Source: Naegleria lovaniensis (lineage: Eukaryota; Heterolobosea; Eutetramitea; Acrasida; Naegleriidae). Taken from it: a DNA stretch of 64,000 bases. The stretch spans positions 186,001 through 250,000 of the forward strand of contig NW_025407851.1 of NCBI RefSeq assembly GCF_003324165.1, in the 5' to 3' direction. The notes beneath the pieces are model-generated. The model worked only from the letters and a program-made list of their open reading frames with translations. It was not told the DNA's origin and ran no database searches. This document shows, piece after piece, positions 9,102 through 18,909 of this stretch. The position numbers and the translations under genes are program-made. How positions within the stretch are numbered: position 1 is the first letter of the stretch; each line of letters starts with the position of its first letter.

Positions 9102-11325
9102 ATGCCCGAAATCCATCCCAAAGAAGAAGAAAATTCAAACAGCAACAACAACAATCGTATGGTCGAGAAGAATCTTGATCCCGCTGCACCCTCCTCGTCT
9201 CAACAGAAGGATCCTTCCACACAAGAAGAACAAATCAAAGACTCGAGAGAACCCAAAATTCGTTATCATGACCATTGGACCATCTTTAAATCATTTGGAT
9301 GGAGTTGGATTTTAATCTTGTTAGGAATGTTAGGTTCGATGGGAACTGGTGTCATCATGTTGGTCTTTCAATTCATATTTGGTGACTTGATTAATATCTT
9401 CCAACCTGTGAATGGAGTCATGCCTACTCAAGATGAAATGAGAAATGCCATCTCCATCATTTCATTGAAATTCACAGGTGTTGCTATTGGAGGAATGGTT
9501 TCGAGTTTTATGGCTCAATTTTTCTTGAGTTGGGCCAGTGAACGAATTGGTATTTCATTACGAAGGGAATATTTCAACGCATTGACTCGTCAAGAAGTTG
9601 CCTTCTTTGATATCAAACAAACTGGAGCATTGACCGTTGCCATGAGTGAAGACATTTCAAGGATTCAAGATGCTTGGACCAACAAATTGTCCTCTGTCAT
9701 GCAACACTTGACGACCATTATTGTTGGTTTGGTTCTTGCATTTGTGAGTAGTCCTCAAATGACAGGTGTGACCATTTCCACTGCTCCATTAATGATTGCC
9801 ATTGGTGGAATTATGGGAAAGTTCACTGAAATGATTAGTAAGAGATCGGGAGAGATCATTGCCAAGAGTGCCTCCAAAGCAACAGAAGTTGTCTCTGCAT
9901 TTAAAACTGTGAAAAGTATGGGATGTGAAGAGAGAGAACAAGTACAATTTGCATTCATTCTTAAAAAGCTTCATTTGTATGGCTTATTGAAGGCATTTAC
10001 ACAGGGAGTGAGTATGGGTTCTGAAAATTTGATCTTGTGGGGTACAACCTCTCTTGCGTTTTGGTAAGTTGTTGTTACACTATAGAACAATTTCATGGAA
10101 TATCATGATTTCATATATACATTAATAGGTATGCGTAAGTATTATTATGCAAGACAAGAATATCATTGTTGTTGTGTGATCATTTAAAAGTGGAAATTTG
10201 GTTGTCGATGGAGTGATTGTTATTGGTGATTTGGTCAAAGTATTTGGTTTATTAATCTTTGCGTAAGTGCAAAATATAACAATTTAAATGAATAATATGG
10301 TAATATTGAAAACAATAACTCTTGAAAAAGAATCTTCTCAATGGCCCAAGCATTTATCATGTTGCCAGACATTTCCAAAGCCATGAACTCTCAAAGAACC
10401 TTGTTATTAGTCATTAAAAGACAACCAGCCATTCCTTTTAAAGGAGGAAAGAGTTTAGGACAAGAGGTCGGAAAAATAGAATTCAAGAATGTGAAATTCT
10501 CTTATCCTTCTCGTCCCAATGTCACTGTCCTCAAAGACTTTTCATTGGACATTCGAACGGGTCAGTCGATTGCTCTTGTTGGACCTTCTGGTTCTGGAAA
10601 ATCAACCATTGTTGGTTTATTAGAAAGATTTTATGATCCAGAGGAAGGAAGTGTTTTCATTGATGGTGTAGATATTAAGGATATCGATCCCAAATGGTTG
10701 CACAAAAATGGTAAGTACTTTTATTTGGGGTTGTTGACATTTGATGACTGTGGTTTGTCAAGTTGGAATTGTGACACAAGAACCCATCTTATTTGCAACA
10801 ACTATTCGAGAAAACATTGCCTATGCTGTTGGAAATGAAAATGTATCAAATGAACAAATTGAACAAGCTGCAAAAGCTGCCAACTGTCACAATTTCATCA
10901 TGGATCTTCCCAATGGATACAATACCCTACTTGGTGAAAAAGGAATTTCACTTTCAGGAGGACAAAAACAACGAGTTGCCATTGCCAGAGCTCTCTTACA
11001 AAATCCAAAGATTTTATTGTTAGATGAAGCCACGTCCGCATTAGATACTGAATCTGAAGCTTTGGTTCAAGCTGCTTTGGAAACATTAATGAAAGGAAGA
11101 ACATCCATTTCAATTGCTCATCGATTGTCGACCATTCAAAATTGTGATGTGATTTATGTGTTAGTGAAAGGTGAAATTAAGGAAAAGGGAACACATGCTG
11201 AGCTCATTGCAATGGAAGATGGAATTTATAGAAAATTGGCAGAAAAACAAACCATATTAGGTGATAGTTCTCATCAAGGATCTTCTTTCAATCATGATCT
11301 TGAAAAATCAGCTTGTCATCAATAA
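9102..11325 (+). CDS. ABCB-type (MDR/TAP) ABC half-transporter
   Basis: Five exons: 9102-10063, 10129-10134, 10191-10262, 10331-10710 and 10763-11325, together 1983 nt and 660 residues. The second exon is only 6 nt; with it the frame reads [19 protein letters not shown], matching the WYG..LV..G..SIGDLV block that ends family transmembrane domains. The N-terminus is a polar cytosolic tail, followed by one six-helix transmembrane domain (about residues 60-350). The nucleotide-binding domain has Walker [10 protein letters not shown] (about 428), Q-loop TQEP, signature LSGGQKQR (about 536), Walker [13 protein letters not shown] (about 556) and H-loop IAHRLS (about 589), so it looks catalytically complete. 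Half-transporters dimerise; the substrate is unknown. There is no obvious mitochondrial presequence. Confidence 0.92.
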
Positions 11326-11708
11326 ATTTTCATCAGGATTTAAGAATTTGTTATTGCAATTTGAATATTGAATATAACAACGAGAATATTGCGATATCAT
11401 TGGTGATCATTGGAACATGATGCATCACGGTGGTGGTTGTGTTGAAAATGACAAGCGTTGATGTCAAGGGCATTGGGACTTGTCTTTTTAGGTAAGCTAA
11501 GGAGTTGTGCTGCATATGCACTCAACATCCTCTCATTCAAACATTATCAATCACTCACTCCACACACTCAATAATTAAAAAAACGAATTGCAGTGGTGTT
11601 CATATAACCATTTCAAAAAGCTTTCCGAATTGTGTGTGCACACATCAAAAAACCATTAACTTTCTATTGTTGTTGTTGAATAACAAACCGATTGGTGTTG
11701 ATTCGGAA
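11326..11708. other. Intergenic region between ABC transporter and RCC1 gene
   Basis: No convincing gene. An open frame extends upstream of the RCC1 start to 11505, but its peptide (His/Ser/Thr-rich) looks like translated leader sequence. A GTAAGC at about 11492 and a TTGCAG at about 11588 could mark a 5'-leader intron; this is speculative. Confidence 0.4.
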
Positions 11709-13391
11709 ATGACTTTGCGACCACATAATACACGATTGTTTACGAAAGGATTCAATACGGATGGACAATTGGTAGGTTCAAGAATTGTCAATATTTAAAG
11801 TTTCAAACTTTTGATTCTGTGATGCGGATCACACAGGGATTGTCTGCTGATGTGAAAAGAGCAACTGAATTTACTGAAGTGACGCAGCTGTTGGAAATGA
11901 GCGAAGAAGAGAGCCGAAAAACATTGTCGTTGATTGACAAGGTTGCTGTTGGGAGGTCGAGTTTGATGTTTTCAAGTAAGTAGACTACTCAGTTTCTGAA
12001 AAATGTTTGAAGCAAATGTTGTTGTTGTTGATCACACATAAAATACAGCCACCAATAACAGAGTGCTCGTCTGTGGTATGAACACATACAATCAAATCGG
12101 ATTAGAGCATGAAACTCCCAAGTTCTTGTTTCGGCCCATTGAAGATTTATTAAAGAAAGAATTGCAACATGCCAAGAAGATGGAATTGGCATTGCTTGAA
12201 AATAAGTTAGGAACAATGAAGGTATGTGTATTTAAAGGATTAGGTTAAATTTATAGGTGTGATCATACATATGATTTCTAGGTAAATGAAAAAACACGAA
12301 CCTTTCTACTCGAAAAGCTCAATAAGAAATTTGAAAAGATTCATTCCATCGACAAAATTGGATGTGGTTGGTTCCATTCCATGATTGTCCTCAATAACAA
12401 CTTGGTATTCGGAAGTGGTCACTCTTACTTTGGCCAACTATTTGGAAAGCCACAAACACATACGTTTCAATACCTCAATAATGAAAAGTTCAATCCATTA
12501 CAATTAACAGAATCGATGATACAGAATATTGAGAATGGTAACTTTAATGTTGATCCATTTAACATTAACAAAGTCACTCATTTAGATTGTGGTACCTTCT
12601 CAACGTCCATTGTGATGAATAATTGTCAACTCTATGCATGTGGTGAAGTGATTGGAGCAACAGCCACAGAAGACACCTATTTGATGGAAATTAGTAAGGA
12701 ATTTAACGAAAATTGCCAAATTGTTGATGTTTTTCATACAGATTCTGGAATTGCTATCCACACATGTAAGTACAAGTTGGATAATCGTCTTAATATATAT
12801 TCTCATCATCCTACAGCGAATTCTGAAATTATCATTATTGAACGAGAAAAACTAACAACTCCAAAAAGGATTTCAAACATTGTACGATGTATCGGTGGGC
12901 ATATGTGTAGTGACTTGTACTATGCGGAGGCTGCCTCGCCACACATTCTTAAAAAGTGGACTCAAACAGACGGATCGCTCAATTTTAACATTTCCAAATG
13001 TTCACTCCCTTGTAAATTATATTCTGGATATTATCATGTATTCTTGGTTTCTGAGGATAAATACATCTACACAGATAGCAGCTTCTCCAACTCAATAGAG
13101 GATGATTATGATGAAAACACAGACTCCATAACTCTGAGTGGCCTCATTACTCCATCCACAAAAACATCTGATAAGGGAAATGGCCTTCTTGCCAAATACT
13201 TGCTTCATGATCAATACAAAGTTGCAGATCTGGGTTCTGGGAGTGATGTATCGTTTGTTCTGATAAGTTGGAACAGCAGTAGAGAAGAAGAGGAAACCAA
13301 GGCCAGAATGCTCAAGCAAACTAAAAAGAGTGGTCACAGGGCATTTTCTGACATTTCACTAAAAGCCATCGATCACTTGTATTACCATTAG
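11709..13391 (+). CDS. RCC1-repeat (regulator of chromosome condensation-like) protein
   Basis: Four exons: 11709-11771, 11837-11975, 12049-12221 and 12282-13391 (1485 nt, 494 residues). Splicing restores a classic RCC1 blade across the first junction, GFNTDGQL joined to GLSAD, and later blades show CGMNTYNQIGLE, GCGWFHSMIV, GSGHSYFGQLFG, LDCGTFSTSIV and YACGEVIG. RCC1 repeats form a seven-bladed propeller; some family members are Ran exchange factors, many others are adaptors. The blades here are divergent and separated by long inserts, so exchange activity should not be assumed. The start is the ATG at 11709. Its stop lies 76 bp from the convergent delta-tubulin gene. The family call is good; the function is open. 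Confidence 0.82.
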
Positions 13392-13467
13392 TGAATGATG
13401 ATCCAACTTTCCACCACATACTCCAATCCCCTTCCAAAATTTTCTTTACGGCACTCTGTATCTCTAA

Positions 13468-14862
13468 TTACACATTTTTGTAGTCGAATAATACTTGTTC
13501 TGTCCTAATAAACATTTCCTCCATTTCTTCTTTTCCAACTTTGTATTTGCTGTAGTAATGCAAATAAGCTCCTGCGTTGAACATTTGGAACGCTTTTGAA
13601 ATTACTTTTTCAAGAGGAGAGACAATGGATTGACAATTACTCAACAAATAGGCAGTCTTCTCAAAACCATTGAATCCAACAGGGTTTTCGTTAAGATAAA
13701 ATTTCATTGCCTCTTTAGGAGACAAAAAACTAGAGTAAATGTTCTTGTTAAAGAATGGACTGATACTGTCGGCAGGTATTCCACTAATTTCTTTTCCTCT
13801 TAAAATCATTAAATTTGAAATGGATCTATTAAGAAAGCCAAACCATCTCTTATCTGTGGTGTTGAGCTTCCAGTTAATGCATTCTTCAATCGGTGCGTCA
13901 GCAATCAGCATTTGATGTAAATGTTTTAATAAACCTTCCCATCTAAAAACGCTGTAATCCTTGCTTTTTGAAGATATGTGAGGAATAATTCTAGAATTCA
14001 AAATTTTGTATGCTGGATGAGCACACAAGTGTTGAATTGGGTCAAATAGTAACTGACATTCTTGTTCTGGGTTGTTTGAATGATAACTTGGTAATGTGAG
14101 ACATGTGAGATGATCTGCAATTACCTTATTCATGTCATTAAACGAGGGGCTTGGAATTCCCATTAATCGTTTGCAGGTAAGATCCAGTTGATCGTTTTTG
14201 AAAATGTAAATAGCATCTGAAATTTCATATAATTTTTGTAGTGTGAGAAGTGTGTTATAGTTTTGAACAATAACTTCTCCAGCTTCGTGAGGCCAAACCA
14301 CTTGATTGCAAATGAAAGAATGAGGAAATTCGTCACGAAGTTGCTCCGAAAGATAACATCCAAGCCCTGATCCTGTGCCTCCAGCCATACTCTGAAGAAG
14401 CATAAATCCAGACAATCCATCACAATGTTCAGCTTCTTTCCGCACAATATCCATGATTGCATCAGCAGAATTTGGCCCATGAAAATTAAATCCATAGGCC
14501 CAATTATTTGCGCTTCCCGATTGTTTGTGAAACGTGCTTGCGGCACTGTATTCAAATAAATTTCCCTCTGCTCTCCGATTCGTTAAATTTAGTGTTTGTT
14601 GTATAACTTTTGGCTCCATGTCTACAAGTACTGCTCTCGCTATCATTGAATCTCCAGTATTTGATGTATTTGGTCTGAAAAAGCAATCCAAAGCTCCATC
14701 CCCGAATGGTAAAACAGTTTCCTCATGAAGTATTGATTGTGTTCCGATCATTGTAGACGATGTTTTCTTTTGAATTATTTGCGAGGATAAGGCTTTAAAA
14801 AATGAGTGTCCAACCTGATTTCCACATTGTCCAACTTGTAGCGTGATGACATTATTGCTCAT
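13468..14862 (-). CDS. TUBD1: Delta-tubulin
   Basis: A single-exon 464-residue tubulin starting at the ATG at 14862 (MSNNVITLQVGQCGNQVG). The nucleotide-binding glycine motif SMAGGTGSGLG is at about residue 157. Features that favour delta- over alpha-, beta-, gamma- or epsilon-tubulin include ARAVLVDMEPKVI, QSGSANNWAYGF, NQVVWPHEAGEVIVQNYN, FRWEGLLKHLHQMLI and NLMILRGKEI, which I recall as conserved in animal and algal delta-tubulins. Delta-tubulin is needed for triplet microtubules of centrioles and basal bodies. Its presence fits an amoeba that can assemble flagella. No introns are present; an in-frame upstream extension lacks an ATG. Confidence 0.9.
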   Translation of the reverse strand: MSNNVITLQVGQCGNQVGHSFFKALSSQIIQKKTSSTMIGTQSILHEETVLPFGDGALDCFFRPNTSNTGDSMIARAVLVDMEPKVIQQTLNLTNRRAEGNLFEYSAASTFHKQSGSANNWAYGFNFHGPNSADAIMDIVRKEAEHCDGLSGFMLLQSMAGGTGSGLGCYLSEQLRDEFPHSFICNQVVWPHEAGEVIVQNYNTLLTLQKLYEISDAIYIFKNDQLDLTCKRLMGIPSPSFNDMNKVIADHLTCLTLPSYHSNNPEQECQLLFDPIQHLCAHPAYKILNSRIIPHISSKSKDYSVFRWEGLLKHLHQMLIADAPIEECINWKLNTTDKRWFGFLNRSISNLMILRGKEISGIPADSISPFFNKNIYSSFLSPKEAMKFYLNENPVGFNGFEKTAYLLSNCQSIVSPLEKVISKAFQMFNAGAYLHYYSKYKVGKEEMEEMFIRTEQVLFDYKNV

Positions 14863-14922
14863 TTTTTTGTATGCCAAAATCCAATCTCTGTACCTACCAA
14901 AATAGAGAGCATCCTTCTTTTA

Positions 14923-16347
14923 CTAAGCTGTGAATTTAGATTCCCAAGAAGATAGCCACTTTTGTTTTAATTCCTCCTCTCTCTTTCTTCCTTCAGGTGT
15001 GTTCTCAATCACAATGGTATTTCCATGAGCCATTCCTACACCATTCCATGGCAAGCGAACCGCTTGATTGAGAGACTCTCTGATTTTTGGAATATCATGT
15101 AACATGTTCTTGTCGAGATAGGGAGCATCCATCTCCTTTCCAAACTTAAAATGTCGAGAGTATTTCAAGACATAAGGCTCATATTGTGGACGTTTCAGTT
15201 TGATAATAGGATCTTGAGCTGTGTGGCCTTCTAAGTTCATAATCAGGTCACAAGCCATTAGAGTTTTCGATGCTTTGTGATAAAGTAAACTTTCCTCAAC
15301 TCTTGGGTCAATACCTTTCACTCTGATAATTTCAAAATGTTTGGTGACCAGGTCCACAATCTCCTTTCTCTGATCTCTTGCTGTCTCCTTCTTTGAGACG
15401 GCAGAAAATCTTCCAAACTCCATAAACAAATCAGACTCAATATTAATTTCTGCTGTCACTGGGGTTTCTTTTCTTACAACAATATTCTTCCTTGCTAGCT
15501 CAATAAACATGTCCTTAGCATCTTTTTGACAAAGAAATAAAACTCGAGCATTGTGCTTTTTCGAAGCCTCCTTGTAGCAATAATCGTGATAATAATCTCC
15601 AAAGAAGGACGTATGTTCAGTATTTGGAAGAACAATTACAAAAGTATTTCTAAGATTTGGAGAGAACAAGCTATTAAGATGTTGTTTGGTTTGTTCCGTG
15701 AGCTTGATGGGATTGTAGAGCACGATTAAATTCTCACCACCTTCCTCGTCTTGCACTTGTGTAATATATGAATTGGAAGACATGGCAATAAACTCGTTCA
15801 TCTTGAAGTGATGCCGTTTAGTGAACACCGAATATTTGACCTTGGTATGGTTTGATGGATCTTGTTCTCCTTCCAAAGAAGAAAATAACAGCTTCCAATC
15901 ATCATTATTTGCATCTGGATCAAGATCTTCATGATAGTTAACGTATTGCATCAATGCAAATATTGCCAATGAGCATCCGAGTGTTAAATTGAAAAAGAAA
16001 TTACTTTTTGGCTTGCTTTTCGAGTCGCCTTTAGAAGATGAATTATTTGGATCCGATGATGATGCTTTAAATTTGAGAGGTTTCGTGGGAGTGGTTCCGA
16101 CTGTTGTGTTTTTGAGCAAAATTTTGGATGAATTATTGGATGAATTCAGAGCAATAAAGGAATGATGATGAAAATGAGCATGTGCTTGAGCAACTCCGTT
16201 GGAATAGTTTTCAATGAATAATAATTTTAATTTTACAGAATCATGATGAATGAGAGATGACTTCAATGGTGTGGTACTGCTCGTTGTTTTTATGCAACGA
16301 TGATGACAGGAAAGTAATGATGACAATGATGATTTTCGAAGTAACAT
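14923..16347 (-). CDS. DUF4336 (metallo-beta-lactamase-like) protein, probably mitochondrial inner membrane
   Basis: A 474-residue protein starting at the ATG at 16347 (MLLRKSSLSSLLSCHHRCIK). The N-terminus is Arg/Ser/Leu-rich without acids, like a mitochondrial presequence, and a single hydrophobic segment lies at about residues 120-140 (NLTLGCSLAIFALMQYV). The C-terminal two-thirds matches the DUF4336 pattern as I know it: a VLYNPIKL strand, LPNTEHTSFFGDYYHDY (counterpart of N..HH.F.GDW), EESLLYHKASKTLMACDLI (counterpart of ...F.H..SRTLILTDLI), and the near-terminal MAHGN. DUF4336 has a metallo-hydrolase-like fold of unknown substrate; here one of the usual paired histidines is Glu-His, so metal binding may differ. 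Mitochondrial location is inferred from composition. Confidence 0.65.
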   Translation of the reverse strand: MLLRKSSLSSLLSCHHRCIKTTSSTTPLKSSLIHHDSVKLKLLFIENYSNGVAQAHAHFHHHSFIALNSSNNSSKILLKNTTVGTTPTKPLKFKASSSDPNNSSSKGDSKSKPKSNFFFNLTLGCSLAIFALMQYVNYHEDLDPDANNDDWKLLFSSLEGEQDPSNHTKVKYSVFTKRHHFKMNEFIAMSSNSYITQVQDEEGGENLIVLYNPIKLTEQTKQHLNSLFSPNLRNTFVIVLPNTEHTSFFGDYYHDYCYKEASKKHNARVLFLCQKDAKDMFIELARKNIVVRKETPVTAEINIESDLFMEFGRFSAVSKKETARDQRKEIVDLVTKHFEIIRVKGIDPRVEESLLYHKASKTLMACDLIMNLEGHTAQDPIIKLKRPQYEPYVLKYSRHFKFGKEMDAPYLDKNMLHDIPKIRESLNQAVRLPWNGVGMAHGNTIVIENTPEGRKREEELKQKWLSSWESKFTA

Positions 16348-16599
16348 GGCCAATTCGGTGTGTGGAGTTCAAAATTGTTTTTTGTGCAACTTTCCTAAAA
16401 ATTGTCCAATTTGATTGGAGTGAGCCAAACCAATCGTTTGCAACAAGGAATTCGGGTGTGGATGTACGCGTGTGCAATTTTCAACAACTAGTACCTGAAT
16501 AACATCCTCTATTTCATAGTAGTAGATCTAACAGACAAAATAATTACTCGACGACTATTTATCATTCGGAATTTGTTTTTTAACACAATATTGAAAAAC

Positions 16600-18749
16600 A
16601 TGACCACAACGTCATCCGCTGCATTTCAGGCCTCATTGTTTATTACCAGCTTCTCGTCCACTTTTGAAGTCATTGTCGAGTGTTCGATTGGTTTTCTTCT
16701 AACCAAAATGAAAATCATTACAGCAGAACACATCAGGTAAGTGTGTTGTTGACACACGAAATCTTGGTGTGATGATTTGGTCCGATTCAGGTTTCTATCA
16801 AAGATTTGGTTCAATTTATTTATTCCTACATTATTCTTCAAAGATATGGCGACATCATTTTCATTGGATTTACTGCAAAAACTTTATATGATTTTAATAT
16901 TTGGAGCCATTAATCAAGTGTTGGCTGTCATTGTTGGTAAATTAGTGTTTAATAATTTCACATTTAAATGCATTGTGGTAAGTGTGTTGTTGTGTGGTGC
17001 GAATTCGAGTGGTTTATCTCAAAATATTGCATAGGGACCTTTTCGATGGATGGCCACCAAGTTATTGAATGTGTTTGGAAAGCGTTCTCAATTTTTGGAG
17101 AATATGGACAAGATGAGTAAGACTGAACAGGACATTTATTTTGTGAGCTTGTTTTGTCATAACTCGGTGTCTCTACCCTTAATTTATTTATCAGCTCTGT
17201 GCTATCTGTCTACTACGAATCCTATTGAAAAAGCAGAGAATGAAGCTAGTGTTGTAACAAATGGTTATCAAACCTCTTGGTTATATCCAATGAACGCCAA
17301 TGATACTCTTGTCGATAATACACCTGCATTTTACAAAATACCATACGCTGAGGCATATAAAAGCTCTATTACAGCCATTTCTATTTTCATTGTACCTGTG
17401 GAGATTGCTTTTTACACACTAGGAACATACATTTACAGAAAAGGATCAGAGCAGCAACAAGAAGTGATCGTACGATTACAAACAGATCCTGGATCTTCTC
17501 AAGAGTCGTTGGAGGCTCCTCCACACACAGCAAGAAGTTTAGAAAGTTTAGAAAATCAACACATTGTAACAAATATTACCAAATTGCACGAAGGAAATGA
17601 AACCATTCTCCCCTACGAGCCTTCTTCAAGTAATTTGCAAGAAGACGAACTTTCCTTTAAAAAGTACGAAGAACGACATATTCTAACCTCATCCGAGTCC
17701 AATTTACTTCCCAACACTTTAGAAGAATTGGAAATGACACCCATTCAGGAAAATCATCTCAGCACAGAGTCATCACCTATTGAAAGTACACTTCCAACAC
17801 AGGTCATCTCACAACAAGTGCAACCATCTCCACGCATCTCACGAACGAGTAAGATGAAGCAAATGGCAAAGAATTTTGGACTTTTCATGCTTCATAACAT
17901 TATTTTGAATCCTCCATTGGCTGCCATATTTCTTGCCTTAATGATCTCTGTGGTGAGTACGGACTTGAAAAATTTCCTCATTGTGAACCCTCCTCCATTT
18001 GTGTCCACCATCAAACACTTGTGTGAAGTTTTTGGACAGGCCGTGGCACCAGTTTCTCTCATTATTCTTGGATCGAATATTGCAATTCAGGCAACACCAC
18101 ACAATCATGATCCATTACAATTATTGGAAGATTCAAAGAAACACGACGATGACACAAGTCATTCCTCCCAAATAATAGAGCCCACACATGAATCATTGTC
18201 GACTCGTTACACCCCTATTCGAATGGCACTTTTAAATGGTGTTGCGAAAGTGAAACACGTTTTTTTGGCAGCTATCATTCATGTATGGAACATTTTGAAA
18301 ATTAAGAAACTGAATCCGACCGCTTTGCTATTTGCCATCACGATCAAAATGGTTATTTTTCCACTGATTGGTGTTGCCTTAATGTTTGCTTCGAGAGCTC
18401 TCTTCCCATCAGGCTTTTCGAATATTACTGATCCTCTCTTCTTTTTGGTGATTTTGATTCAATTCTCAACTCCTCCTGCCATTGCTATCACTGCTCTCAG
18501 TGCCGTGAATTCGAATTATGGACAGCATGAAACATGTGGTAAGTTTACATTTGATTGAAATGATCATGTTCTTTTCATGTTGTGTATCGTTGTTGTCTTA
18601 TACACTTTCTTTATGAAATAGAGATTTTGTTATGGAGTTACTTTTTGGCACCCATCTCACTCTCATTATTCTGCTCATGGTTTTTAAAGCTGTCGTGTGA
18701 ACTCATTGTGAATACAGCCGACGCAGCAAAAGTTTGCAACTACTACTAG
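16600..18749 (+). CDS. PIN/auxin-efflux-carrier-like membrane transporter
   Basis: Four exons: 16600-16736, 16791-16977, 17035-18538 and 18622-18749 (1956 nt, 651 residues). The N-terminal half holds five hydrophobic helices starting VECSIGFLLTKMKII and including FLSKIWFNLFIPTLFF, CHNSVSLPLIYLSALCYL and a helix at about residue 225. A hydrophilic loop of about 150 residues, rich in Ser/Glu/Gln, follows. The C-terminal half has five helices, among them NPPLAAIFLALMISVV, GQAVAPVSLIILGSNIAI, LLFAITIKMVIFPLIGVALM and STPPAIAITALSAV, the crossover-type NPP/NP.. motifs of the membrane-transport family PF03547. Outside plants these proteins sit mostly in ER or vacuolar membranes; the substrate is unknown. 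The fourth exon adds a final helix and ends KVCNYY. Confidence 0.82.
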
Positions 18750-18909
18750 AAAAATATTGCATGCATGGCTCATCATTTCAAATTTTCGTTTGTTGGGTCA
18801 CACGCAACAACTGTGAAGGCGTCTCATAATGTGCTAAAGCGGTAAATCCACAATAAGGCAATGTGCGTTTCCTCATAAGAGCAACACACAAAAAAAGGCT
18901 TGCAAAAAT

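Noticed and set aside
11505-11708. Upstream extension of the RCC1 protein
   Set aside because: The peptide is leader-like and the family homology starts at the ATG at 11709.
17387-17572. Antisense frame inside the PIN-like gene, representative of many
   Set aside because: Opposite-strand frames over well-supported coding exons in this window show no domains and are composition shadows.
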